From an uncultured Lachnospiraceae bacterium (GTDB taxonomy: Bacteria; Bacillota; Clostridia; Lachnospirales; Lachnospiraceae), in assembly GCA_910588405.1 (NCBI GenBank), contig CAJUPT010000002.1:62001-126000 (forward strand): DNA of 64,000 nt, written 5' to 3'. The position numbers and the translations under genes were made by a program. Shown here in pieces: positions 16,259-25,483 of this stretch (position 1 is its first letter; each line of letters begins with the position of its first letter). The notes under the pieces are model-generated. The model saw only the letters and a program-made list of their open reading frames with translations, searched no databases and was not told where the DNA came from.

Positions 16259-18652
16259 ATGAATGAAAAAGCATTAAAGACATTAGAATATGATAAAATC
16301 ATCTCAAAACTGACAGAATATGCCCAGACGCCCCTGGGCACGCAGAAATGCCGGGAGCTTCTGCCGATGGACCGGATCGACGAGATCCGCGCAGCCCAGC
16401 AGGAAACCTCCGACGCCCAGAACCGGGTGCGTTTAAAAGGAAGTATTTCCTTTTCCGGCGCCAGAGATCTGCGGGCTTCCGTCAAACGGCTTCAGATCGG
16501 CAGCGCCTTAAATCTTACGGAGCTTTTGCATATCAGCTCCCTGTTAGACTGTGCCGCTCGGGCCAAAAACTATGGACGGCAGGAAAATGAGGAAAGCGAG
16601 GGCGACAGTCTTTCCCCTCTGTTTTCCGCCGTGGAGCCCTTAACGCCGCTGAACACGGAAATTAAACGCTGCATCATTTCAGAAGAGGAGGTCAGCGACG
16701 ACGCCAGCCCGAAGCTCAGACAGATCCGGCGCTCCATGCGGCTGACCGGCGACAGAGTTCACACCCAGCTGAACAGTCTGGTAAACACCCACCGCGCCTA
16801 TCTGCAGGATGCGGTCATCACCATGCGCAACGGCCGTTACTGCATCCCGGTAAAAGCCGAATACAAAAGCCAGGTCAGCGGCATGGTCCATGACCAGTCC
16901 TCCAGCGGCTCCACCTTTTTTATCGAGCCTATGGCCATCGTCAAGCTGAACAATGATCTGCGGGAGCTGGAGCTGGCGGAACAGAAAGAAATCGACGTAA
17001 TTCTGGCAGGCTTAAGCCAGCAGGCGGCGGAATACGCTGACATGCTTCTTGAGAATATCGCCGTCTTATCCCAGCTGGACTTTATCTTTGCCAAGGCCGC
17101 CCTGTCACGGCAGTATAAGGGAACAGAGCCTTTGTTTAATGAAAACCGTTATGTGGAAATCAAGTCCGGCCGTCATCCGCTGCTTGATCCGACCAAGGTG
17201 GTTCCCGTCGATCTCACGATCGGCGGCAGTTTCGACCTGCTGATCGTCACCGGACCGAATACGGGCGGCAAAACCGTATCTTTAAAAACCCTGGGGCTGC
17301 TTCAGCTGATGGGGCAGGCGGGACTGCATATTCCCGCTTTCGAAGGCTCTAAGCTGGCCGTATTCCCGGAAATCTTCGCGGACATCGGCGATGAGCAGAG
17401 CATTGAACAGAGCCTCAGTACCTTCTCCTCCCATATGACCAATATTGTCAGAATCCTGGAACAGGCGGACTCAGATTCCCTGATCCTGTTCGACGAGCTG
17501 GGAGGGGGCACTGACCCGGTAGAGGGAGCGGCTCTCGCCATGTCGATCCTCACCTGGCTTCATCAAATGGGCATCCGCACCATGGCTACCACCCATTACA
17601 GCGAGCTGAAGGTATTCGCCCTGTCCACACCGGGCGTTGAAAATGCTTCCTGTGAATTTCAGGTGGAAACCCTGCAGCCGACCTACCGGCTTCTGATGGG
17701 CATTCCCGGCAAGAGCAACGCCTTTGCCATTTCAAGAAAGCTGGGACTGCCGGAGCATCTGATCGAGAACGCTTCCGCCTTTATCGGCAAGCAGGAAAAG
17801 GATTTCGAAGATGTGATCGCCGAGCTGGATGCTTCCCGGGAAGCACTGGCAAAGGAGCAGGAGGAGACCGCACGCTACCGGGAGGAAGCAAAGCGGCTGA
17901 AAGAGCGGCTGCAGACCAGGCAGGAGCAGTTTGACAAGCGCCGGGAGGAAATGCTCGGGAAGGCCCGGGAGGAAGCCATGCAGATTGTTCTGGAAGCAAA
18001 GGCCACAGCCGACCGCACCATTAAAAATATCAACAAGCTGGGGGCTGACAGCGACTTAAGCCGGGCGCTGGAGGAACAGCGGGCCCAGCTGCGGGGCGAG
18101 ATCTCTAAGCTTGAGACAAAGACGGCGAAAAAACAGCCAAAGCCCCGAAAGGTCCATAAAGCGGAGGAATTTAAAATCGGAGACGCCGTAAAGGTTCTTT
18201 CCCTGAATCTAAACGGCACGGTCAGCTCCCTGCCAAACGCCAGAGGCGAGCTGTTTGTGCAGATGGGCATCCTCCGCTCTCAGGTGAATATCTCCGATCT
18301 GGAGCTGATCCCGGAAGCTACCATCACGGGACCCACAGGCGACGTAACCCGGCGGAACAAAAAGGGGACGGGGGCCAGCCAGATCAAGATGTCCAAATCA
18401 TTTCAGATTTCATCTGAGATCAACCTGATCGGCATGACCACCGACGAGGCCGTCGCCCAGCTGGATAAATATCTGGACGACGCCTATCTGGCCCATTTAT
18501 CCCAGGTTCGGGTGGTACACGGCCGGGGCACGGGAGCGCTGAAAAAAGCCGTTCATCAGCATCTGAAACGGCTGAAATATGTAAAGTCCTTCCGGCTCGG
18601 AACCTTCGGAGAAGGGGACACCGGCGTAACGATCGTAGATTTTACACAATAA
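16259..18652 (+). CDS. mutS2: Endonuclease MutS2
   Basis: MutS2 is a dimeric ATPase with a nuclease Smr domain; it acts in recombination control or in rescuing collided ribosomes, depending on species. At 797 residues it has normal length. The core ATPase carries Walker A in VTGPNTGGKTVSLKTLG and Walker B in SLILFDELGGGTDPVEGAAL. A coiled coil (about residues 520-620, rich in Glu/Arg/Lys) follows. A KOW-like linker comes next, and then the Smr domain at the C-terminus (about 715-797), with the catalytic-loop motif VRVVHGRGTGALKKAV. It lacks the mismatch-recognition domains of MutS. The ATG follows AAGAGGA. The two-component genes follow on the same strand. Confidence 0.97.
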   Translation: MNEKALKTLEYDKIISKLTEYAQTPLGTQKCRELLPMDRIDEIRAAQQETSDAQNRVRLKGSISFSGARDLRASVKRLQIGSALNLTELLHISSLLDCAARAKNYGRQENEESEGDSLSPLFSAVEPLTPLNTEIKRCIISEEEVSDDASPKLRQIRRSMRLTGDRVHTQLNSLVNTHRAYLQDAVITMRNGRYCIPVKAEYKSQVSGMVHDQSSSGSTFFIEPMAIVKLNNDLRELELAEQKEIDVILAGLSQQAAEYADMLLENIAVLSQLDFIFAKAALSRQYKGTEPLFNENRYVEIKSGRHPLLDPTKVVPVDLTIGGSFDLLIVTGPNTGGKTVSLKTLGLLQLMGQAGLHIPAFEGSKLAVFPEIFADIGDEQSIEQSLSTFSSHMTNIVRILEQADSDSLILFDELGGGTDPVEGAALAMSILTWLHQMGIRTMATTHYSELKVFALSTPGVENASCEFQVETLQPTYRLLMGIPGKSNAFAISRKLGLPEHLIENASAFIGKQEKDFEDVIAELDASREALAKEQEETARYREEAKRLKERLQTRQEQFDKRREEMLGKAREEAMQIVLEAKATADRTIKNINKLGADSDLSRALEEQRAQLRGEISKLETKTAKKQPKPRKVHKAEEFKIGDAVKVLSLNLNGTVSSLPNARGELFVQMGILRSQVNISDLELIPEATITGPTGDVTRRNKKGTGASQIKMSKSFQISSEINLIGMTTDEAVAQLDKYLDDAYLAHLSQVRVVHGRGTGALKKAVHQHLKRLKYVKSFRLGTFGEGDTGVTIVDFTQ

Positions 18653-18721
18653 CCCGTATGCCGTTTATTCTAAATTCATCATGAATGAAAGCTTTGAAAT
18701 TTTAACAGTGAGGTAACAACT

Positions 18722-19435
18722 TTGACCGCAAAACAAAAAATATTGATTGTTGACGACGACGCCAATATCGCCGAGCTGATCTCCCTCTATCTGATGAAAG
18801 AATGCTTTGAAACCATGACCGTTGACAACGGCGAGGACGCCGTAAAGGAATTTTCTTCTTTTCAGCCTGACCTGATCCTGTTAGACCTGATGCTGCCGGG
18901 CATCGACGGCTATCAGGTATGCCGGGAGATCCGCCGGGATTCCCAGGTCCCGATCATTATGCTGTCGGCAAAAGGGGAGGTATTTGACAAGGTACTGGGA
19001 CTGGAGCTGGGGGCCGACGACTATATGATCAAACCCTTTGACTCCAAAGAGCTGGTGGCTCGGGTAAAGGCCGTGCTGCGCCGCACCTTTGTGCCGCCGG
19101 CTTCCGAGGCTCCCGATACCGGCAGGCAGCGGGGCGAATATGTGGAATATCCGGATCTGACGATTAATCTCACCAATTATTCCGTCATCTACATGGGACA
19201 CTCCGTGGAAATGCCGCCCAAAGAACTGGAGCTTCTGTATTTTCTGGCTTCCTCGCCAAATCAGGTATTTACCAGAGAACAGCTTTTGGAACACATATGG
19301 GGGTATGACTACGCCGGAGACACCCGCACGGTTGACGTACATATCAAACGGCTCAGAGAAAAGGTAAAGGATCACAGCGCATGGGCTATCTCCACGGTAT
19401 GGAGGGTTGGGTATAAATTTGAGGTAAAAATCTGA
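18722..19435 (+). CDS. OmpR/PhoB-family response regulator
   Basis: A 237-residue DNA-binding regulator. The receiver domain (residues 5-118) has the acidic pocket VDDD, the phosphorylated Asp in LILLDLMLPGIDG, the conserved Ser in MLSAKGE and the Lys in MIKPFDSKEL. The winged-helix output domain (about 138-236) ends TRTVDVHIKRLREKV and WRVGYKFE. The start is TTG, preceded by GTGAGGT; no nearby ATG fits. The sensor kinase starts 4 bases after its stop, so the two are translated from one message. The target genes cannot be seen from the sequence. Confidence 0.95.
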   Translation: MTAKQKILIVDDDANIAELISLYLMKECFETMTVDNGEDAVKEFSSFQPDLILLDLMLPGIDGYQVCREIRRDSQVPIIMLSAKGEVFDKVLGLELGADDYMIKPFDSKELVARVKAVLRRTFVPPASEAPDTGRQRGEYVEYPDLTINLTNYSVIYMGHSVEMPPKELELLYFLASSPNQVFTREQLLEHIWGYDYAGDTRTVDVHIKRLREKVKDHSAWAISTVWRVGYKFEVKI

Positions 19436-19439
19436 CACT

Positions 19440-20861
19440 ATGAACAAACGGCTGTATTTAAAACTAATCTTAAGCTATCTGGCCGTGGGCGTTCTGGGCT
19501 TTATCTTCGTGGCCACAGTCTCCTCCCGCAGCATTTACCGGTATCTGTCCCGCCAGAAAGCGTCCGCCCTGTATCAGGAAGCCCACGCCCTGGCCTCCGA
19601 ATGCAGCAGACAATATTCCGGCACCCTGGTCAGCCTTGACGCCATGAAGCCCCAGTTAGCAGGGCTGGCGGCCCATCTGGAATCTGAAATCTGGATTATG
19701 GACCGGTACGGCCGGGTTACTTATGACACCTGCGGCGATTCCGGTCATGTGGGAAGGACCTTTGAAGATTTCGATCCTGCCGCTACCATGACCATGAACA
19801 ATTACCGCTTCCAGGACTTTCACGACAGCTTTCGGGAACCGGTGCTCACGGCCTCGGCTCCCATTACCGGAAGGTTCAGCACCTACGGCTATGTGCTGAT
19901 CCACATGCCGGAATCTGTGGTGCTACAAAGCCGGTATGACCTGCTGAATATCGTCTATGTGGCTTATCTGGCCGTATTCCTTTTGTCCCTGCTGGTGCTT
20001 CTGACCTTCCAGCTTACCGTATATCTTCCCATCCGGAAAATTACCCGGGCTGCCAATGAATACGCCTCCGGCAACCTGACCTACCGGCTGAACTTCCACA
20101 GCAGCGACGAGCTGGGGTATCTGGCCAATACCCTTGATTATATGGCCATGGAATTATATAATTCGGAGGAATACCAGAAAAAATTTATTGCCAATGTATC
20201 CCACGATTTCCGCTCGCCGCTGACTTCCATCAAAGGCTACATCGAAGCCATGTTAGACGGCACCATCCCGCCGGAGAATCAGGAGCGGTATCTGAATATT
20301 GTGATTTCCGAGACCGAGCGGCTGAACAAGCTGACGGAAAGCCTGCTTACCTTAAACTCTCTGGATGAAAAAGGACAGCAGCTGGTTATGACAGATTTCG
20401 ACATTAATCAGGTGATTAAGAACACCTGCGCCACCTTCGAGGGCTCCTGCTCCGCCAAAGGAATCACCGTGGATCTGACATTTTCCGACAAAGCGCTGCT
20501 TGTTCACGGGGATATGGGAAAAATTCAGCAGGTTATCTATAACCTGGTGGACAATGCCATTAAATTTTCTCATCACGAATCGGTGATCTGGATCGAAGCC
20601 TACGACCAGCACGAAAAAATATTCGTCTCCGTCAAGGACTCCGGTATCGGCATTCCGAAAAACTGTACCGGGAAAATCTGGGAGCGCTTTTACAAGACCG
20701 ATCTGTCCAGAGGAAAGGATAAGAAGGGAACCGGGCTGGGGCTTTCCATCACAAAGGAAATCATCCAGGCCCACAATGAAAATATTGACGTGATCAGCAC
20801 GGAGGGCGTGGGAACAGAGTTTATTTTCACGCTGCAAAGAGCCGCCGGAGACTTAAGCTGA
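19440..20861 (+). CDS. Sensor histidine kinase (HAMP, two membrane segments)
   Basis: A 473-residue membrane kinase paired with the regulator 4 bases upstream. Transmembrane segments lie at about residues 8-28 and 168-195 and enclose a roughly 135-residue extracellular sensor. A HAMP domain follows (PIRKITRAANEYASGNL). The H-box is FIANVSHDFRSPLTSIKGY with the phosphorylated His. The ATPase domain has the N-box QQVIYNLVDNAIKFS, the G1 box VKDSGIGIP and the G2 box KGTGLGLSI. The sensor part has no motif I recognise, so the stimulus is unknown; PhoR-like and wall-stress kinases share this layout. The 3' end of the gene forms part of a terminator. Confidence 0.95.
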   Translation: MNKRLYLKLILSYLAVGVLGFIFVATVSSRSIYRYLSRQKASALYQEAHALASECSRQYSGTLVSLDAMKPQLAGLAAHLESEIWIMDRYGRVTYDTCGDSGHVGRTFEDFDPAATMTMNNYRFQDFHDSFREPVLTASAPITGRFSTYGYVLIHMPESVVLQSRYDLLNIVYVAYLAVFLLSLLVLLTFQLTVYLPIRKITRAANEYASGNLTYRLNFHSSDELGYLANTLDYMAMELYNSEEYQKKFIANVSHDFRSPLTSIKGYIEAMLDGTIPPENQERYLNIVISETERLNKLTESLLTLNSLDEKGQQLVMTDFDINQVIKNTCATFEGSCSAKGITVDLTFSDKALLVHGDMGKIQQVIYNLVDNAIKFSHHESVIWIEAYDQHEKIFVSVKDSGIGIPKNCTGKIWERFYKTDLSRGKDKKGTGLGLSITKEIIQAHNENIDVISTEGVGTEFIFTLQRAAGDLS

Positions 20862-20881
20862 TCCCGGCGGCTTATTTTTTA
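20841..20881 (+). terminator. Terminator overlapping the histidine kinase 3' end
   Basis: GCCGCCGG (20841-20848) pairs with CCGGCGGC (20864-20871), followed by TTATTTTTT. The left arm is inside the kinase coding region, and the T-run encodes the last codons of the convergent gene. This is a compact arrangement. Confidence 0.85.
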
Positions 20882-22398
20882 TGTCCCAAAATTAGGCTTT
20901 CCACATGCGCCTTCCACTGCTCTCCCATAGTAGTCAGCCGGATCGTAAAGCGGATCGTTTCCTCCTCACCCGGCCCCAATGTCCGGTTCTGCCAGGAAAA
21001 GGCCAGCAAAGTATCCGCTTCCTCTGATTTCAGAATATCCGGGCTGTCCGCAAAGAGATTATGATAGTACGTTCCTTCTTCAGAACCGCCCAGCCATCTG
21101 GCATCGGCATCAACTCCCGCATTCTCACTGGTATCCATACTGATATCGGGAGCAGCGCCTGTCCCCGCATCCGGCTTCTTGTTCCGATATGGCTGTTGGT
21201 TCCTGCACAGAATCTGAAAGCATGGCCGTTTTGCCTCCTCCCTGGTTCTGGTATCTTCGATCGTAAACCCATGATAGTTGCGGTATACCGCCGTATGCTG
21301 GTCCGAGTCCGCCTGTACGTCTCCTCCCACCCCCAGAGAGTAACACTGCAATTCATCAGAGATATTCCGGATATGATAACTGACCTCCACGCCGTTTCCG
21401 TCTTCCGTAAATTCCAGCGACTGGCTGACAGCCATTCCTTTCAGCACCTCTTTTTCCTCTCCCGGTCCGGTCTGAATCAGCTCCATCGGCTGCTCCGGCG
21501 TCTGCAAAAACGCCTCAAAACCGTAATCCGCATAAGTAAGACTGTAAAAACCGCCCTGACCGTCATAGCCGCCGACAATAAAGCTGGTGTTGCTGGGCAT
21601 GGATTCAAACCACATCTTCCCGTTATCCTGAAAGGCGGGCGAACCGGAAACTTCCCCTCCATAACGCTCCAAATCCCCATAGCATCGGGACGAATTAATC
21701 ACCCCCGGCTCATACAGCACCTTATACTGGCTGTAAAGGTCATAGCCGCCGCACAAAGCCTCATTTCCCTCCACCCGGCCGCCTTTCAGCATAAAGTTTC
21801 CATAATCACAGTAAAAGCCGCCGCCATTTCCCTCCGCCCGGTTTCCGTAGACAGAGCCGCCATTCATCTCCAGGTAGCCGCCGCTCCATATGGCTCCTCC
21901 GTGAAAATCAGAACGGTTTCCCGTAAAAACGCCTCCGTCGATCAGCAGCCGGCCGGTACTGTAAACGGCGCCGCCATTTTCACTGTGATTATTCCGCAGG
22001 ATACAGCCGTCATGAATGGTCAGGCTTCCTTCACTCATAATCAGACTGCCGGACAGGCTGCTTCCCCGCCCGTCCAGAACAAGGCCGCCGATCTCTAAGC
22101 TTCCCTGTCCGTCTATGTAAAACATGGGGCCGTCAAAACCTTCTGCCCGCGTCAGCACCGCGCCGTTTCCTTCCAGAGAAAGCGGGCCGTCCACTGTTAC
22201 TGTCTCGTACAGCCGGATCGTCTCTCCTTCCTCTGCTGTCAGAAGACGCCGTGAAAGCTCTTCCGATTCTCCCATTCCTGCCGGCTCTGCAAAAAAAGCC
22301 TCTGGCCGCTCCTCCACGGCATACGCCCTGACCGCCGGCACCGCCATCCCTAACGCCAGACAGCATACCAAAGCAATCCGTATCCTTCGTTTTTTCAT
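20872..22398 (-). CDS. Secreted right-handed beta-helix protein with Pmp-like GGA repeats
   Basis: A 508-residue exported protein. The signal peptide runs to about residue 26 (KKRRIRIALVCCLALGMAVP, then a likely AYA cleavage). Residues about 80-230 hold beta-helix rungs with the pattern GGAVYSTG / GGVFTGN / GGAIWSGG / GGSVYGN / GGGFYCDYG. This recalls the GGA-I and FxxN repeats of chlamydial polymorphic outer membrane proteins and other surface adhesins or polysaccharide-active helices. The C-terminal half has no recognised domain. No catalytic residues can be assigned, and no cell-wall anchor is visible. The ATG at 22398 was chosen because the signal peptide starts there. It is convergent with the two-component operon. 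Confidence 0.7.
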   Translation of the reverse strand: MKKRRIRIALVCCLALGMAVPAVRAYAVEERPEAFFAEPAGMGESEELSRRLLTAEEGETIRLYETVTVDGPLSLEGNGAVLTRAEGFDGPMFYIDGQGSLEIGGLVLDGRGSSLSGSLIMSEGSLTIHDGCILRNNHSENGGAVYSTGRLLIDGGVFTGNRSDFHGGAIWSGGYLEMNGGSVYGNRAEGNGGGFYCDYGNFMLKGGRVEGNEALCGGYDLYSQYKVLYEPGVINSSRCYGDLERYGGEVSGSPAFQDNGKMWFESMPSNTSFIVGGYDGQGGFYSLTYADYGFEAFLQTPEQPMELIQTGPGEEKEVLKGMAVSQSLEFTEDGNGVEVSYHIRNISDELQCYSLGVGGDVQADSDQHTAVYRNYHGFTIEDTRTREEAKRPCFQILCRNQQPYRNKKPDAGTGAAPDISMDTSENAGVDADARWLGGSEEGTYYHNLFADSPDILKSEEADTLLAFSWQNRTLGPGEEETIRFTIRLTTMGEQWKAHVESLILGHKK

Positions 22399-22476
22399 TC
22401 TTCCCACTTTTCCTGACGTATTTACCACATGATCCGGACAGATCTCAAAACTTCTTTCCAAACCGCTCTGAGCGCT

Positions 22477-22971
22477 TCATCTCCACTGGAGCCGGTGCAG
22501 CTGCCCTTCCATCTGCAGCTGCCCAAACTGATTCTGCCGCAGCGCCTCATACAGCACAATCGCCACTGCATTTGACAGATTCAGGGACCGAATCTCCGGC
22601 CTCATCGGAATGCGGATCGCATGGTCTTCATGGTTTATCAGAATCTCTTCGGGAATCCCGGCGCTTTCCTTGCCGAACATGATATAACAGTCCGGCTCAT
22701 AGGATACTTCCGTATAGACATGCCGTCCTTTGGTGGTAGCCATATAAATCACCGCTTCGGGATTTTTTCCCAGAAAAGCCTCATAATCATCGTAAATGCT
22801 TACGTCCAGCTTATCCCAGTAGTCCAGTCCCGCCCTCTTAACCGCCTTTTCATTTATCTGAAACCCCAAAGGTCTGATCAGATGAAGTCTGACGCCCGTG
22901 GCCACGCAGGTTCTGCCGATATTTCCCGTGTTGGCAGGAATCTCCGGTTCATGAAGCACAATGTTAAGCAT
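22477..22971 (-). CDS. trmL: tRNA (cytidine/uridine-34 2'-O)-methyltransferase
   Basis: A SPOUT-class enzyme that methylates the wobble ribose of some leucine tRNAs. It is 164 residues, typical for TrmL. The knot motifs are present: NIVLHEPEIPANTGNIGRTC at the N-terminus, IMFGKESAGIPEEIL in the middle and the C-terminal IPMRPEIRSLNLSNAVAIVLYEALRQ. It overlaps the aminotransferase gene upstream by 8 bases, with its GAGGT ribosome site inside that gene. Translational coupling is therefore likely, and the lrp-aminotransferase-trmL genes are one operon. Confidence 0.95.
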   Translation of the reverse strand: MLNIVLHEPEIPANTGNIGRTCVATGVRLHLIRPLGFQINEKAVKRAGLDYWDKLDVSIYDDYEAFLGKNPEAVIYMATTKGRHVYTEVSYEPDCYIMFGKESAGIPEEILINHEDHAIRIPMRPEIRSLNLSNAVAIVLYEALRQNQFGQLQMEGQLHRLQWR

Positions 22972-24130
22972 GCGTTAACCTCTCGGTAAAACGGCGCACC
23001 CGGCCCAGGGCCTCCTTCAATGCGTTCAGGGAATAGGCGTAGGAAATTCTGATAAAGCCTTCCCCGCTGTCTCCAAATGCCGTGCCCGGCACCACCGCCA
23101 CCTTTTCTTCCTCCAAAAGACGGGTACAAAATTCATCGGAGCTTAAACCAAACTTCTTAATGCTTGGAAATACGTAAAAAGCGCCCAGGGGCTCAAAGCA
23201 GGAAAGCCCCATGTTACGCAGCTCATTTACCACAAATCTGCGCCGCTGATTATAGGACTCCCGCATTTCGGCCACCGCCTCGTCGCCGTTTTTCAGCGCT
23301 TCCACCGCCGCATACTGGCTGACCGTAGGCGCGCACATAATGGCAAACTGGTGAATTTTCGTCATCTGCTCTATGATCTGCGCAGGTCCCGCGGCATACC
23401 CCAGACGCCATCCGGTCATGGCATAAGACTTGGAGAAGCCGTTGATGACGATGGTCCGCTCCCGCATTCCCGGTATCGAGGCAATGGACACATGATCTCC
23501 TCCGTAAGTCAGCTCTGCGTAAATCTCGTCGGAAATCACAAAGAGATCATGGCGGGCCACTACCTCGGCCACCGCTTCCAGATCCGCTCTCGTCATAATG
23601 GCCCCGGTAGGATTATTGGGAAAAGGCATAATCAGCACCTTTGTTTTCGGCGTAATCGCCTCCTCCAGCTGTCCGGCTGTCAGACGGAACTCATGCTCCT
23701 CCACAAGCCGGATCGGCACCGGCACGCCGTCAGTAAGCTCCACGCAGGGCAGATAGGAAACATAGCAGGGCTCCGGAATCAGCACCTCGTCCCCCGGGTC
23801 CAGCATAGCCCGAAGTCCGATATCGATGGCCTCGCTGCCGCCCACCGTAACCACAACCTCATGGAGCGGATCATAAGTCAGACCGCACCGCCGATTCAGA
23901 TAATTAGCAATCTCCTGACGCAGCTCCTTTAAGCCTGCGTTCGAGGTATAAAACGTACGTCCTTTTTCCAGGGAATAAATGCCCTCGTCCCGGATAAACC
24001 AGGGCGTGTCAAAATCCGGCTCGCCCACGCCCAAGGAAATGGCGTCGGGCATCTCGCTTACCACGTCGAAAAATTTACGGATGCCGGAGGGCTTTAATGC
24101 CGCGCATTTATCGGATATGGGATTTCTCAT
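22964..24130 (-). CDS. PLP-dependent class I/II aminotransferase
   Basis: A 388-residue fold-type I aminotransferase. The PLP lysine lies in INGFSKSYAMTGWRLGY. FPNNPTGAIM and the SDEIYAELTYGG segment carry the cofactor Asn and Asp/Tyr. The C-terminal GEGFIRISYA has the substrate-carboxylate Arg. Close relatives are annotated as aromatic or N-acetyl-diaminopimelate (PatA) aminotransferases; I cannot choose between them. The start overlaps the stop of the Lrp gene as ATGA, and the end overlaps trmL. The Lrp partner suggests control by amino acid supply. Confidence 0.9.
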   Translation of the reverse strand: MRNPISDKCAALKPSGIRKFFDVVSEMPDAISLGVGEPDFDTPWFIRDEGIYSLEKGRTFYTSNAGLKELRQEIANYLNRRCGLTYDPLHEVVVTVGGSEAIDIGLRAMLDPGDEVLIPEPCYVSYLPCVELTDGVPVPIRLVEEHEFRLTAGQLEEAITPKTKVLIMPFPNNPTGAIMTRADLEAVAEVVARHDLFVISDEIYAELTYGGDHVSIASIPGMRERTIVINGFSKSYAMTGWRLGYAAGPAQIIEQMTKIHQFAIMCAPTVSQYAAVEALKNGDEAVAEMRESYNQRRRFVVNELRNMGLSCFEPLGAFYVFPSIKKFGLSSDEFCTRLLEEEKVAVVPGTAFGDSGEGFIRISYAYSLNALKEALGRVRRFTERLTHA

Positions 24131-24612
24131 GGCGTAATCAGCATCCTTTCATCTCGGTTTTGGCTTTTGCTCAGCACGGTGCCATGGTCCTTATATTTTT
24201 TCAGCACGAAATGGGTGGCCGTGCTTAATACGGAATCCAGCGTGGACAGCTTTTCCGACACAAACTGGGCCACCGCCCGCATGGATTTTCCTTCCAGAAT
24301 CACGGTAAAATCGTAGGCCCCCGACATCAGGTATACGGCGTTTACCTCCGGATACTGATAAATCCGCTCCGCGATATGGTCAAAGCCCATCCCCCTCTGG
24401 GGCGTCACCCGCACCTCGATCAGCGCCGATACCTTCTCCTCGGAAGTATTATCCCAGTTGATCAGCGTATGATAACCGCAGATGATATTCTCCTTTTCCA
24501 TATCCGCGATGGCGTTGGCCACCGCGATTTCATCCTCACCAAGCAAAACTGCCAGCTCCTTCAAATCGATGCGGCTGTTTTTCTCCATAACAGCCAAAAT
24601 CTTTTCTCTCAT
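24127..24612 (-). CDS. Lrp/AsnC-family transcriptional regulator
   Basis: A 161-residue feast/famine regulator. The N-terminal winged helix-turn-helix (about residues 5-60, RIDLKELAVLLGEDEIAVANAIADMEKENIICGY) is followed by an AsnC/RAM effector domain (about 70-150, VSALIEVRVTP, VYLMSGAYDFTVILEG). It is slightly unusual in lacking a clear GlyxGlyxPro effector loop. It is the first gene of an operon with the aminotransferase (ATGA overlap) and trmL. GGAGG precedes the ATG. A palindrome just upstream may be its own operator. Confidence 0.9.
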   Translation of the reverse strand: MREKILAVMEKNSRIDLKELAVLLGEDEIAVANAIADMEKENIICGYHTLINWDNTSEEKVSALIEVRVTPQRGMGFDHIAERIYQYPEVNAVYLMSGAYDFTVILEGKSMRAVAQFVSEKLSTLDSVLSTATHFVLKKYKDHGTVLSKSQNRDERMLITP

Positions 24613-24657
24613 GCTTTCCTCCTTCCTGACGCAGCCTTCCGCGCCATCCGGGGTAGA

Positions 24658-24684
24658 TTTGGAAGCTTAAAGCTTTCTTCCAAA
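24658..24684 (-). promoter_or_regulatory. Palindrome upstream of the lrp-type gene (candidate operator)
   Basis: TTTGGAAG (24658-24665) and CTTCCAAA (24677-24684) form perfect 8-bp arms with an 11-base centre, itself an AAGCTT-type palindrome. It lies 46-72 bases before the Lrp start, between a TATTAT-like -10 and the gene. Lrp regulators often control themselves; the link is inferred. Confidence 0.4.
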
Positions 24685-24732
24685 CTTAACCTCCGACTTT
24701 ATAATATATGATTCATTAGAAAACCATACCCG

Positions 24733-25428
24733 TTATAACAGTTCGAATATTTCATCCCGCTGCGGCCTGGTCAGATACCGGCAGGTATCATCATGCGCCA
24801 CCACCCGGTCATGGTCCTTCGTAACCTTTCCGATCACGGCACAGGGAATCCCGGCCCGGTTCATCTTGTACAAAAGATCGCAGCCATTGTCCGCCGCTAT
24901 CAGCGTACAGCCGCCGGACAAAAGCTGATAAGGATTCAGATCAAATACCTCACAGAACTCAATGGTCTGCTGTCGTACCGGAATGTCCTTCAACCGTGCG
25001 TAAATCCCTGTCCCTGCCGCCTGGGCAAATTCCCAGAGAGCGGCGAAGATGCCCCCCTCAATCACATCATATACAACGACGGCCCCATAATTACCCCTGT
25101 CTGTTTCCGAAACCACCGCATTCAAAACCGCGGCAGCCGAAACCCGGTCCATATCCGCCTGTAAGGCTTTGCCGGATTCCACATAATCCTCCGGCAGGGT
25201 TTTTCTCAGTATTTCCTCTCTGTGCCGGCCCATCCATATGGTCCCGCCCAGTCCAATGTATCCGGCAATGACCAGATCCTGGCCCGGTCTGACACCGGAG
25301 CCAAAATCTGTCAGTTTTTCTCCATTCGACGGCTCTGCCAGTCCCAATTCCTCGCAAACCTGCTCCAGCCGCTGCCGGTCCTGCCATTCCCACTGTCCCG
25401 GATCTGTCAAAGCCCTTTTATCCGTCAT
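24733..25428 (-). CDS. Stand-alone AIR-synthase (PurM/HypE) C-terminal domain protein
   Basis: A 231-residue soluble protein. Its second half (PVRQQTIEFCEVFDLNPYQLLSGGCTLIAADN, then MNRAGIPCAVIGKVT) matches the C-terminal domain of PurM/HypE/SelD proteins, here of the HypE-like hydrogenase maturation branch. The N-terminal ATP-binding domain with its DD motif is missing; in its place is a segment that starts GQDLVIAGYIGLGGTIWMGR. It could bind, but probably not hydrolyse, nucleotide. No hydrogenase genes are near. The ribosome site (GAGAA) is weak. The gene lies directly upstream of the lrp promoter on the same strand. Confidence 0.65.
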   Translation of the reverse strand: MTDKRALTDPGQWEWQDRQRLEQVCEELGLAEPSNGEKLTDFGSGVRPGQDLVIAGYIGLGGTIWMGRHREEILRKTLPEDYVESGKALQADMDRVSAAAVLNAVVSETDRGNYGAVVVYDVIEGGIFAALWEFAQAAGTGIYARLKDIPVRQQTIEFCEVFDLNPYQLLSGGCTLIAADNGCDLLYKMNRAGIPCAVIGKVTKDHDRVVAHDDTCRYLTRPQRDEIFELL

Positions 25429-25483
25429 TTCTCAATCTTACCTGCTCTCTAAACCTGCCGCCCAATTTTCCGGACTGCGATAC

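Noticed and set aside
20901..22100. Long plus-strand open frame opposite the beta-helix gene
   Set aside because: It is the complement of the coding strand of the beta-helix gene; its composition is that of a shadow frame, with no ribosome site.
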